64,000 nucleotides of DNA from Haemophilus sp. HMSC068C11 (GTDB taxonomy: Bacteria; Pseudomonadota; Gammaproteobacteria; Enterobacterales; Pasteurellaceae), in NCBI RefSeq assembly GCF_001815355.1, contig NZ_KV820360.1:45616-109615 (forward strand), in the 5' to 3' direction. The notes beneath the pieces were generated by a model. The model had not been told where the DNA came from and did not search any database. It was given only the letters and a program-made list of their open reading frames with translations. The position numbers were made by a program, and so were the translations under genes. Shown here piece after piece: positions 29,265 to 37,650 of the stretch; the stretch's first letter is position 1; each line of letters opens with the position of its first letter.

Positions 29265-31272
29265 AACAAACTCCATCGTTTTCATCATCCATATGTTCCA
29301 ACACTTCAAATGCTATACCGCTCACATCACATTGTTGAATCACGCTATTTTCAGTTTCGGCAATCTTTTTCCATTTACCCTTTGGCAAATAAAAAGATTG
29401 CGGTTCAGTTTTTGCATTAATTAAGAAAAGATATTTGCCGTCCAACATAACTTGTAGGGCTTTGCTTTCCCGATTATGCCAATCGTCTAGGGTCATCGGG
29501 TTTCCCCCAGTATTCAACCACTCGACATTTTCATCCGACCACCAAGCCTCCTGTTGCAAACTTTGAATTTTTTTTCGTAATGCAATGGTTTGCTTGGTAA
29601 AGTCAAATAAGGTTGGGTTAAAATCATTCCACTTTAACCACGTCATTTCGTTATCTTGGCAATAGGCGTTGTTATTGCCATATTGGCTGTTGCCGAACTC
29701 ATCCCCAGCAAGCAGCATGGGTACACCATTTGCCAGTAATAAAGAGCCTAACAAGCCTTTTTCTGATAAAACACGGTTATTTTCGACCGCTCTTTGCCAT
29801 TCATCGGCTAAATCGAGTTGAGAACCTTCAATCCCATGATTGTAGCTATAATTTTCATTGCGTCCGTCACGGTTCTCTTCACCGTTAGCGTCATTGTGTT
29901 TATGGTTATAGCTCACTAAATCTCGCAACGTAAAACCATCATGGGCTGTAATGAAATTCAAGCTGGCATGCGGTAATCGACCTTCGCGATTAAAGATATC
30001 GCTAGAGCCAGCAAAACGCTCTGCAAAGGCCCCCACTTCACCACTTTGCCATAACCAAAAACGACACATATCATCACGGAAACGATCATTCCATTGAGAG
30101 AAATAAGCGGGGAAATACCCGACTTGATAGCCGTAATGACCAATATCCCAAGGTTCAGCAATTAATTTAATTTGTTGTAGAACGTCATCCTGTTCCATTT
30201 CCGCAAATAATTTTGCATTTGGATTGAAATCAGGCGTTTCACGACCAAGTACTGTGGCTAAATCAAAACGGAAACCATCCACATGACATTCTGTTACCCA
30301 GTAACGTAAACAATCTAATACCCATTTGCGAGTGACGTCATTAGCAAGATTGAGCATATTGCCGCAACCCGTCCAGTTGAGGTAATCACCATGCTCGTTT
30401 TGCCAGTAATAGGTTTTATCATCAATACCACGCTGGCAAAATGTCGGAAATGATTTTTCGGATTCTGCCGTATGGTTAAACACCACATCTAAAATCACTT
30501 CGATACCCGCTTGATGCAGGGCTTTCACCATGCTCTTAAATTCGTTCAATGGTTGTTTTTGATCCGTCGCATAACTTGGTTCTAAAGCAAACATAGATAA
30601 TGGGTTATAGCCCCAATAATTGCGTAATCCTTTTTCTTGTAAATGTGGTTCATCAATAAAGAAATTCACTGGGAGCAATTCAAGGCTGGTAATACCCAAT
30701 GATTTAAAATACGCAATGTTTTCGGAGTGAGCCAACGCCGCATAAGTGCCCCGGATATTTTCTGGAATACGGGAATTTAATTGGCTAAATCCTTTAACAT
30801 TTAATTCATATACAATGGTTTGAGCCCAAGGAATAGATGGCTTGCAATCCCCTGACCAATCAAAATGCTCATCCACAATGCGACCTTTAGGTGCAACGGC
30901 GGCATTATCTCGTTCATCATTTAACAAGAAAATGGAACGGGCTTCTGATGAACTTAAATCCGGTTTATGGCTTACTGCTTTCGCATAAGGATCAAGCATT
31001 AACTTTTGCGGATTGGCTAAAGTGCGGTCATTTTTGCCTGTGATTCTGAACGCATACTCATCATTTAACTCAACGCCTTCAATTGCCACATGCCAAATAT
31101 CATTGGTTCTGCTCATGGCAAAACGGCTTTCTTTACCATCACGGAACAAGCAAAGTTCAATAGCATCCGCCGCACTAGAAAAAAGTGCAAAATTCGAAAT
31201 TTTTAGGCTGTTTTCCCGCGTTTGAGAATATCCCATTGGGGAAGGTTTGCCATTGTTATAAATACTAAACAT
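29254..31272 (-). CDS. glgX: glycogen debranching enzyme GlgX (isoamylase-type)
   Basis: GH13 isoamylase-type enzyme hydrolysing alpha-1,6 branches of phosphorylase-limit dextrin. The N-terminal beta-domain is followed by a TIM barrel with DVVFNHTAE, DGFRFDLATVLGR (nucleophile Asp), the acid/base Glu near LIAEPWD and NFITAHDGFTLRDLV. The 672 residues match GlgX. Upstream glgB ends 18 nt away; it overlaps glgC by 11 nt. An uptake sequence (31020) and a variant one (29786) lie inside. Confidence 0.95.
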   Translation of the reverse strand: MFSIYNNGKPSPMGYSQTRENSLKISNFALFSSAADAIELCLFRDGKESRFAMSRTNDIWHVAIEGVELNDEYAFRITGKNDRTLANPQKLMLDPYAKAVSHKPDLSSSEARSIFLLNDERDNAAVAPKGRIVDEHFDWSGDCKPSIPWAQTIVYELNVKGFSQLNSRIPENIRGTYAALAHSENIAYFKSLGITSLELLPVNFFIDEPHLQEKGLRNYWGYNPLSMFALEPSYATDQKQPLNEFKSMVKALHQAGIEVILDVVFNHTAESEKSFPTFCQRGIDDKTYYWQNEHGDYLNWTGCGNMLNLANDVTRKWVLDCLRYWVTECHVDGFRFDLATVLGRETPDFNPNAKLFAEMEQDDVLQQIKLIAEPWDIGHYGYQVGYFPAYFSQWNDRFRDDMCRFWLWQSGEVGAFAERFAGSSDIFNREGRLPHASLNFITAHDGFTLRDLVSYNHKHNDANGEENRDGRNENYSYNHGIEGSQLDLADEWQRAVENNRVLSEKGLLGSLLLANGVPMLLAGDEFGNSQYGNNNAYCQDNEMTWLKWNDFNPTLFDFTKQTIALRKKIQSLQQEAWWSDENVEWLNTGGNPMTLDDWHNRESKALQVMLDGKYLFLINAKTEPQSFYLPKGKWKKIAETENSVIQQCDVSGIAFEVLEHMDDENDGVCYEK

Positions 31273-31289
31273 CGTGTTCTTCGCTATTG

Positions 31290-33479
31290 TTATGCTTTAT
31301 ATTTTAAATAGATCGTTGCGAGTGGCGGAATGGTCACGCTAATCGAATTTTCACGTCCGTGACTTGCGATCGCTTCGCTTTCTACCAAGCCGAAATTACC
31401 TACGTTTGAACCTTGATAATACATTGAGTCAGTATTCAAAATTTCTTCGTATTCACCCGCTACATTTACACCGATACGGTAGCCTTCGCGTGGCACCGGA
31501 GTAAAGTTACTGATCACGATAATGCGTTCACCATCACTGCTTTTACGTTCAAAAGCAAAGACTGAATTTTCCGCATCATCCACCACTAACCAATCAAAGC
31601 CTTCCGGTTCACCGTCTAATTCAAAGAGCGGTGCATTTTTTTGATAAATTCCATTCAAATCTTTGACTAATTGCAATACACCTTTATGCCATAGGCCACC
31701 ATGGTTTTCGTCAAGTAAGAACCAATCCAAACTTTCTTCATAATTCCATTCGCGACCTTGAGCAAATTCATTGCCCATGAATAATAATTTCTTACCTGGA
31801 TAGCCCCACATATAACCGTAGTAAGCACGCAAGTTAGCGAATTTTTGCCATGCATCGCCCGGCATTTTGCCAAGTAACGAACATTTGCCATGTACAACTT
31901 CATCGTGAGAAAGTGGCAATACAAAGTTTTCGCTGTATTGATAAATCATCCCGAAAGTCATTTTGTCATGATGATAACGACGATAAACTGGATCGAGTTT
32001 CATATAACTTAGGGTGTCATTCATCCAGCCCATGTTCCATTTAAAATTAAATCCAAGACCACCATTTTCTGTCGGATGGGTTACGCCACCAAAAGAAGTG
32101 GATTCTTCGGCAATGGAAATCGCGCCAGACATCTCAGAATGGATTTTCCAGTTGGTGTGTTTTAAGAATTCAATGGCTTCTAAATTTTCACGACCGCCAT
32201 ATTGATTCGGAATCCATTCGCCTTCAGCACGGCTGTAATCGCGGTAAATCATTGATGCGACCGCATCTACACGGATGCCATCTACACCAAATCGTTCAAG
32301 CCAATACAGTGCATTACTGGATAAGAAGTTTCTCACTTCATTACGACCATAGTTATAAATTAAGGTATTCCAGTCTTGATGATAGCCTTCACGTGGGTCA
32401 GCATGTTCATATAAGGCTGTACCATCAAATGCCACTAAACCGTGTGTATCACTAGGGAAATGGCCCGGTACCCAGTCTAAAATCACATTAATGCCTGCTT
32501 TGTGCGCTTTTTCGACTAAGCGTTTAAAGCCTTCTGGTGTACCAAAACGGCTGGTTGGTGAATACAGCCCTATCGGTTGGTAACCCCAAGAGCCATCGAA
32601 TGGAAATTCGGAGAGCGGTAAAAACTCGATATGGGTAAAGCCCATATGTTTTACATAAGGAATAAGCTCATCGGCAATTTGGTCGTAATCTAGCCAGAAA
32701 TTATTTTCTAAATTACGGCGCCATGATCCCAAATGCACTTCGTAAATCGAAATAGGTTGATTACGTTGGTTCGCTTTACGACGTTGCTCCGTCATTTCGA
32801 CTACATCCGGCAACATGCTGATTTCGGATGCTGTATCTGGACGTAATTCAGAGCTAAATGCATAAGGGTCAGCTTTTAAACGAAGGTTGCCGTTGCAATC
32901 AATCAATTCAAATTTATAGCGTTGCCCCAAACTGGCTTTTGGTAAGAATAACTCCCACACACCACTTGCCGGATGGAAACGCATTGGATGACGACGACCA
33001 TCCCAATAGTTAAAATCACCTACCAACGAAACGCGCTTAGCATTTGGCGCCCATACCCGGAAATTTACGCCCGGTACACTGTCACATTCAGTAAAATGTG
33101 CACCTAATACTTCATAAGGACGCAATAACGAACCTTCCGCCAATAGCCATTGATCCAAGTCATTAATCATCGGATGGAAACGGTACGGATCTTCAATAAT
33201 TTGGGCTTCTACGCCCCAATACACTTTTAATTGGTAGGTAAAGAAATGGTGAATCTCTGGCACAATAGCACCAAAAAATCCGCGGTCATCCAGTTTCTCT
33301 AGCGCGACAACGATGGATTGACTTTCTTTATCAATCACTTCGACTTTATCTGCATCGGGTAATAAAGCACGAATCTCAATACCATTGTGAGTTTCATGCA
33401 TGCCTAATACAGCAAAAGGATCGGCATGTTTGCCATCAAAAAATGAATTAATTACTGATTGAGCGACTAATTTCGTCAT
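31290..33479 (-). CDS. glgB: 1,4-alpha-glucan branching enzyme
   Basis: GH13 enzyme that transfers alpha-1,4 segments to make alpha-1,6 branches. The N-terminal CBM48 region includes [22 protein letters not shown] sequence, and the barrel shows [17 protein letters not shown] (nucleophile Asp), the acid/base Glu in IAEES and [11 protein letters not shown]. Start MTKLVAQSV (33479) has AAAGGAGT upstream and yields 729 residues, as E. coli GlgB (728). Eleven nucleotides separate it from the malQ remnant upstream. Confidence 0.96.
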   Translation of the reverse strand: MTKLVAQSVINSFFDGKHADPFAVLGMHETHNGIEIRALLPDADKVEVIDKESQSIVVALEKLDDRGFFGAIVPEIHHFFTYQLKVYWGVEAQIIEDPYRFHPMINDLDQWLLAEGSLLRPYEVLGAHFTECDSVPGVNFRVWAPNAKRVSLVGDFNYWDGRRHPMRFHPASGVWELFLPKASLGQRYKFELIDCNGNLRLKADPYAFSSELRPDTASEISMLPDVVEMTEQRRKANQRNQPISIYEVHLGSWRRNLENNFWLDYDQIADELIPYVKHMGFTHIEFLPLSEFPFDGSWGYQPIGLYSPTSRFGTPEGFKRLVEKAHKAGINVILDWVPGHFPSDTHGLVAFDGTALYEHADPREGYHQDWNTLIYNYGRNEVRNFLSSNALYWLERFGVDGIRVDAVASMIYRDYSRAEGEWIPNQYGGRENLEAIEFLKHTNWKIHSEMSGAISIAEESTSFGGVTHPTENGGLGFNFKWNMGWMNDTLSYMKLDPVYRRYHHDKMTFGMIYQYSENFVLPLSHDEVVHGKCSLLGKMPGDAWQKFANLRAYYGYMWGYPGKKLLFMGNEFAQGREWNYEESLDWFLLDENHGGLWHKGVLQLVKDLNGIYQKNAPLFELDGEPEGFDWLVVDDAENSVFAFERKSSDGERIIVISNFTPVPREGYRIGVNVAGEYEEILNTDSMYYQGSNVGNFGLVESEAIASHGRENSISVTIPPLATIYLKYKA

Positions 33480-33490
33480 GACATACTCCT

Positions 33491-33910
33491 TTATGCTTTG
33501 CAAGCTTGATTATTTACAACCGATTGTATTTTCTCGTTTGTTGAGCGGCAAAAAGCATTAAACGATGATAGATAAAAGGCAAAGCAGGCAATGAATGAAA
33601 GTGCGGTTGAATATGGAATGGTTTTTTCAAGCTGAATTTGGTTTTGCTCGTCGAGCAATTGATAACGCAAAGAAGCATCAGGAGGAGAAGAAAACGCGAT
33701 TAAATCATCATGAATAGGTTCATTTTCAAAGGCACATATGACATTTTGGAACGGCTGATTTTGTCCAATATTCGGCGGAAATTGCAACTGCTCGATAAAA
33801 TAATCAATACTGGTTGGCGATGCATCAATCAAATGCCCATCAATATCATAATGGGAAAACGAAATGCCAAGTTTTTCAGCAGATTGTTTAAGTGATAAGG
33901 ACATTTGCAT
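33491..33910 (-). pseudogene. malQ: remnant of malQ (4-alpha-glucanotransferase N-terminus)
   Basis: An open frame of 139 residues whose first ~105 residues (LKQSAEKLGISFSHY ... ASPTSIDYFIEQL) look like the N-terminal region of MalQ amylomaltase, not a full protein. After an uptake sequence (33599-33607) the frame continues as hydrophobic nonsense, while the +1 frame reads HSLPALPFIYHRLML, resembling the next MalQ segment (LPxxLPxGYHxLxL). That frame then stops near 33530. The ~550-residue catalytic part is gone. In related Haemophilus, malQ directly precedes glgB, so this is best read as a frameshifted, truncated malQ; a distinct short protein is less likely. Confidence 0.65.
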
Positions 33911-33930
33911 ACAACGAATGATACATCTAT

Positions 33931-33974
33931 ATAATACTTAATAAGTATTATAAGTAAGCACAATTGAAATACAA
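33931..33974 (-). promoter_or_regulatory. probable promoter of the glg operon with 21-bp palindrome
   Basis: Minus-strand -35 TTGTAT (33969-33974) and -10 TATAAT (33947-33952) have a 16-bp spacer. A perfect 21-bp inverted repeat, ATAATACTTA-A-TAAGTATTAT (33931-33951), spans the -10 and start region, a plausible operator. Confidence 0.6.
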
Positions 33975-33991
33975 TTGCCAATCTTGCAAAT

Positions 33992-34007
33992 TGTGACCTA
34001 AATCAAA
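33992..34007. promoter_or_regulatory. CRP-like site upstream of the glg promoter
   Basis: TGTGA-N6-TCAAA agrees with the CRP consensus TGTGA-N6-TCACA at 9 of 10 key positions. Its centre is about 60 bp upstream of the inferred transcription start, the Class I position, suggesting cAMP-CRP activation of glycogen genes. Confidence 0.6.
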
Positions 34008-34048
34008 AAACAAAGTTTAAAGAGAATAAAAAAACAACGAAATTTAAA

Positions 34049-34489
34049 TTATTCAGTTTCAATGACAAATTCAAACCAATCAATGACATCTTCTTCATGC
34101 ACGCCATCTTGAATTAAAATGCCTGCTTTTTTCAGTGAATCAGGATCGCCACTGACTAATGGATGCCATTCGGGCAAAGCTTTACCCTCATACAATAAAC
34201 GATATGCACAGGTATTCGGCAACCAACCAAAATCAGGCAAGTTCTTTTTGGTTAATTTGGTGCAATCACTTTCGATTTTAAAACGTTCAGGATAATTACG
34301 ACACTTTCCTGTTTCTACATCTAATAGATTGCAGGCAATGCGCGTGTAATACAGTTTTTCACGCTTACCCCGCCCTTGAATGTATTTTCGATAACAGCAT
34401 TTTCCGCAGCCATCACATAAGGCTTCCCATTCGGATTCCGTCATTTCAAGGAGCGATTTTTTTTGCCAAAAATGAGATTCAAATTGCAT
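34049..34489 (-). CDS. ycgN: YcgN/UPF0260 family cysteine-cluster protein
   Basis: Conserved cytoplasmic protein of 146 residues with a cysteine-rich region typical of the UPF0260/YkgJ-like family: CDGCGKCC near residues 25-32, a later IACNLLDVETGKC and SDCTKL, and NTCAYR. These cysteines likely bind a metal or Fe-S cluster. Function is unknown. It stands alone between glnS and the glg promoter region. Confidence 0.82.
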   Translation of the reverse strand: MQFESHFWQKKSLLEMTESEWEALCDGCGKCCYRKYIQGRGKREKLYYTRIACNLLDVETGKCRNYPERFKIESDCTKLTKKNLPDFGWLPNTCAYRLLYEGKALPEWHPLVSGDPDSLKKAGILIQDGVHEEDVIDWFEFVIETE

Positions 34490-34504
34490 AGTGAAACCAA
34501 TAAA

Positions 34505-34544
34505 AAAGTGCGGTCAAAATTTACGTGATTTTTGACCGCACTTT
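34505..34544 (-). terminator. glnS terminator of two opposed uptake sequences
   Basis: A perfect 15-bp stem, each arm containing AAGTGCGGT (34506-34514 and 34535-34543), loops over 10 nt and is followed by TTTTTT on the minus strand just after glnS. Confidence 0.9.
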
Positions 34545-34555
34545 GTTGTTTAGAA

Positions 34556-36229
34556 TTAGAAGCCTTCTTTTAAGCTTACGGTTAAGTTAAACACTAAGTG
34601 CTCTGGGCGGCTATCTTTGTTATCCGCACAGAAATAACCTTCGCGTTCAAATTGGTAACCTTTTTCTGGTTCTGCATTTGCGAGGCTTTGTTCTACAAAA
34701 CCGTGTTTCACCACTAAAGAAGTTGGATTTAATACGCTTTCGATTTCTTCTGCTGCACCAGGGTTTGGTACGGTGAAAAGACATTCGTATAAACGGAACT
34801 CTGCTGGGTGATTATATACTGCAGATACCCAGTGAATTACCCCTTTCACTTTACGACCATCCGCTGGATTTTTACCTAAAGTTTCAGGATCATAAGTACA
34901 GAAGATCGTGGTGATTTCACCATTTGCATCTTTTTCGACACGCTCCGCTTTAATCACGTAAGCATTACGTAAACGCACTTCTTTACCTAATACTAAACGT
35001 TTATATTGCTTGTTCGCTTCTTCACGAAAGTCTGCACGATCAATATAAAGCTCTTTCGTAAACGGTAATTGACGTTCACCTAATTCAGGACGATTCGGGT
35101 GATTTGGCGCCGTTAACGTTTCTTCGCCTTCAAAGTTTTCAATCACTACGCGAACAGGATCAATCACCGCCATTGCGCGTGGTGCGTTTTCATTTAAATC
35201 TTCACGAATACATGCTTCAAGTGCAGAATACTCTACGACGTTATCTTGTTTAGTCACACCAATACGACGGCAGAACTCACGTAATGAAGCCGGTGTATAA
35301 CCGCGACGACGTAAACCTGAAATGGTTGGCATACGCGGATCGTTCCAACCATCCACAATGCCATCATTCACTAATTTCAATAATTTACGTTTAGACGTTA
35401 ATGTGCCTTCTAAATTTAAACGAGAGAATTCATATTGATGCGGCAATGGACGTTCAATACTAATATTTTCTAACACCCAGTCGTATAAACGACGGTTGTC
35501 TTGGAATTCTAATGTACATAAAGAGTGTGTAATACGCTCAATTGCATCAGAGATACAATGAGTGAAGTCGTACATTGGGTAAATGCACCATTTGTCACCG
35601 GTTTGGTGATGGCTCGCAAATTTAATACGATAAAGCACAGGATCACGCATGACCATAAATGGTGAAGCCATGTCGATTTTCGCACGAAGACTTAATGTAC
35701 CTTCCGCAAACTCACCATTTTTCATTCTTTCAAATAACGCTAAGTTTTCTTCGACACTACGATCACGATATGGACTGTTTTTACCTGGCTCAGTTAATGT
35801 ACCGCGATACTCACGCATTTGGTCTGGTGAAAGTTCATCTACATAGGCTAAACCTTTCTCGATTAACTCAATCGCATAGCCATAAAGTGCATCGAAGTAA
35901 TCAGACGCATAACGCGGTTCGCCTTCCCATTTAAAACCTAACCATTCCACATCGGCTTTAATGGAATCCACATATTCCACGTCTTCTTTCACCGGATTGG
36001 TATCGTCAAAACGTAGGTTACATAAACCGTTATATTCTTTTGCTAACCCAAAGTTTAAGCAAATCGATTTTGCGTGGCCAATATGCAAATAGCCATTTGG
36101 CTCAGGCGGGAAACGAGTATGAACACTTTTGTGTTTACCCGAAGCTAAATCTTCATCAATAATTTGAGTAATGAAATTGTGTGTGCGGGTATTTTCCGCA
36201 TTTTCTAGAGTGTGTTCTGTATTGCTCAT
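34556..36229 (-). CDS. glnS: glutaminyl-tRNA synthetase
   Basis: Class I synthetase, 557 residues. The HIGH motif is YLHIGHAKS and the KMSKS equivalent is in TLTSKRKLL; the C-terminal anticodon-binding beta-barrels close the protein. I start at [10 protein letters not shown] (36229), since E. coli GlnS is 554 residues; an upstream in-frame ATG would add 30 residues without homology. A weak GAGAAA ribosome site precedes it. Confidence 0.95.
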   Translation of the reverse strand: MSNTEHTLENAENTRTHNFITQIIDEDLASGKHKSVHTRFPPEPNGYLHIGHAKSICLNFGLAKEYNGLCNLRFDDTNPVKEDVEYVDSIKADVEWLGFKWEGEPRYASDYFDALYGYAIELIEKGLAYVDELSPDQMREYRGTLTEPGKNSPYRDRSVEENLALFERMKNGEFAEGTLSLRAKIDMASPFMVMRDPVLYRIKFASHHQTGDKWCIYPMYDFTHCISDAIERITHSLCTLEFQDNRRLYDWVLENISIERPLPHQYEFSRLNLEGTLTSKRKLLKLVNDGIVDGWNDPRMPTISGLRRRGYTPASLREFCRRIGVTKQDNVVEYSALEACIREDLNENAPRAMAVIDPVRVVIENFEGEETLTAPNHPNRPELGERQLPFTKELYIDRADFREEANKQYKRLVLGKEVRLRNAYVIKAERVEKDANGEITTIFCTYDPETLGKNPADGRKVKGVIHWVSAVYNHPAEFRLYECLFTVPNPGAAEEIESVLNPTSLVVKHGFVEQSLANAEPEKGYQFEREGYFCADNKDSRPEHLVFNLTVSLKEGF

Positions 36230-36373
36230 AAATTTCTCAATAAATTGAAAATAATTTCTCCATTCTATACGAAAAGTCTGGCGTTGTGAATTTGATCCCA
36301 AAACTAACCGCACTTTCATTAAATTAATACTGAATTTTTGAGGATTTTTAGGTCTAACTTGAAGATTTTTCGT

Positions 36374-36424
36374 GCAAACTGAAAAGTTTGCCTTTAGAAT
36401 ACACCTTCACTGAACAAACGTTCA
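36374..36424. promoter_or_regulatory. macA promoter region with two inverted repeats
   Basis: Two palindromes lie within 51 bp ahead of macA: GCAAACT-GAAA-AGTTTGC (36374-36391) and TGAAC-AAAC-GTTCA (36411-36424). A possible -10 TAGAAT (36395-36400) sits between them. The layout resembles efflux operons controlled by a local repressor (for example a TetR-family one), but no regulator gene is adjacent. Confidence 0.5.
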
Positions 36425-36451
36425 TTTTTTATTTGGGATGACAAAGTCTTT

Positions 36452-37633
36452 ATGAAAAAACGCTTTTTTATTTTACTTGGATTACTCATTGCTGCTGGCG
36501 CAGCTTATTATTTTTTCTCAAGCAATAGCAAGCAAGAAACCACCTATCTGACGGAATCCGTTACACGTGGCAATGTGGAAAAAACAGTTGTTGCCTCTGG
36601 TTCGGTTGAAAGCGTAAATGAAGTTGATGTTGGTGCCCAAGCTTCGGGTAAAATTACCAAACTCTATGTCAAATTAGGACAAGAAATCAAAAAAGGCGAA
36701 ATGATCGCAGATATTGATTCTACAACCCAAATTAATACCTTAAATACCAAAAAGGCGGCATTGGTTAGCTATCAAGCGCAATTAAAAGCGAAGCGAACCG
36801 CTTATGATGTAGCCCTTTCAAGCTATAACCGCTTATCAAAACTTTATACACAAAAAGCGACATCTTTAGATAGTCTGAATACAGCTAAAAGCACCCTTGA
36901 TAATGCGAAAGCGGAAATGGAAGCCATTGAAGCCAATATCAAACAAGCTGAAATTGAAGTGAATACCGCAGAAACCAATGTGGGTTATACAAAAATTACC
37001 GCACCAATGGATGGTACCGTCATTTCTGTGCCCGTTTCTGAAGGTCAAACTGTTAATGCCAACCAAACGACGCCAACAATTGTGACCATTGCCGATTTAA
37101 GCAAAATGAAAATTAAACCTGAAATTTCAGAAGGCGACATTACCAAAGTTAAAGCAGGCCAAGAAGTCAGCTTTACTATTTTATCTGATAGCCAAACCGT
37201 GTATCACTCTGTCATTGATTCTGTTGATCCTGCCAATACCACGACAAGTGATAGCTCTTCAACATCATCTTCGACAAGTTCAAGTAGCAGCTCCACAACC
37301 AGTGCGATTTACTATTATGCCAATGTACTGATTGATAATCCTGATCGAACTTTACGCATCGGAATGACGACAGAAAACAACATCAAAATTGCCAATGCCA
37401 AAGACGTGTTATTGGTTTCCAATATGGCTATTCAAAAACGTGATGGCAAAAGCTTTGTCAATGTATTGAATGACAAAAATCAGCCTGAACAGCGTGAAGT
37501 TGAAACCGGTGTACAAAATGATTTCCAAAGTGAAATCAAATCCGGCTTAAACGAAGGTGAAAAAGTTATCGTGTCACAAGTCGCGAATGGTGAAAAAGTT
37601 GGCTCTATGCCTCGTGGTCCAAGAATGTTCTAA
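36452..37633 (+). CDS. macA: MacA-type periplasmic adaptor of a tripartite efflux pump
   Basis: HlyD-family adaptor of 393 residues. A single N-terminal membrane anchor (residues 4-24) is followed by a lipoyl-like half (VEVSN.. GSVESVNEVDVGAQASGKITKL), a coiled-coil hairpin, the second lipoyl half (YTKITAPMDGTVISV) and beta-barrel. It bridges MacB to an outer-membrane channel. A serine/threonine-rich stretch (~residues 262-286) is inserted in the barrel region and is unusual. It is the first gene of a macA-macB-OMF set, 18 nt before macB. Confidence 0.88.
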   Translation: MKKRFFILLGLLIAAGAAYYFFSSNSKQETTYLTESVTRGNVEKTVVASGSVESVNEVDVGAQASGKITKLYVKLGQEIKKGEMIADIDSTTQINTLNTKKAALVSYQAQLKAKRTAYDVALSSYNRLSKLYTQKATSLDSLNTAKSTLDNAKAEMEAIEANIKQAEIEVNTAETNVGYTKITAPMDGTVISVPVSEGQTVNANQTTPTIVTIADLSKMKIKPEISEGDITKVKAGQEVSFTILSDSQTVYHSVIDSVDPANTTTSDSSSTSSSTSSSSSSTTSAIYYYANVLIDNPDRTLRIGMTTENNIKIANAKDVLLVSNMAIQKRDGKSFVNVLNDKNQPEQREVETGVQNDFQSEIKSGLNEGEKVIVSQVANGEKVGSMPRGPRMF

Positions 37634-37650
37634 AAGTGCGGTAGAAATTA

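Noticed and set aside
33491..33910. The malQ remnant as a functional short protein or programmed frameshift.
   Set aside because: No slippery sequence or stimulatory structure is visible, and the catalytic part of MalQ is absent in all frames before glgB.
34008..34048. Additional small gene between ycgN and the glg promoter.
   Set aside because: Under 50 bp, AT-rich, and no frame with a start and ribosome site.
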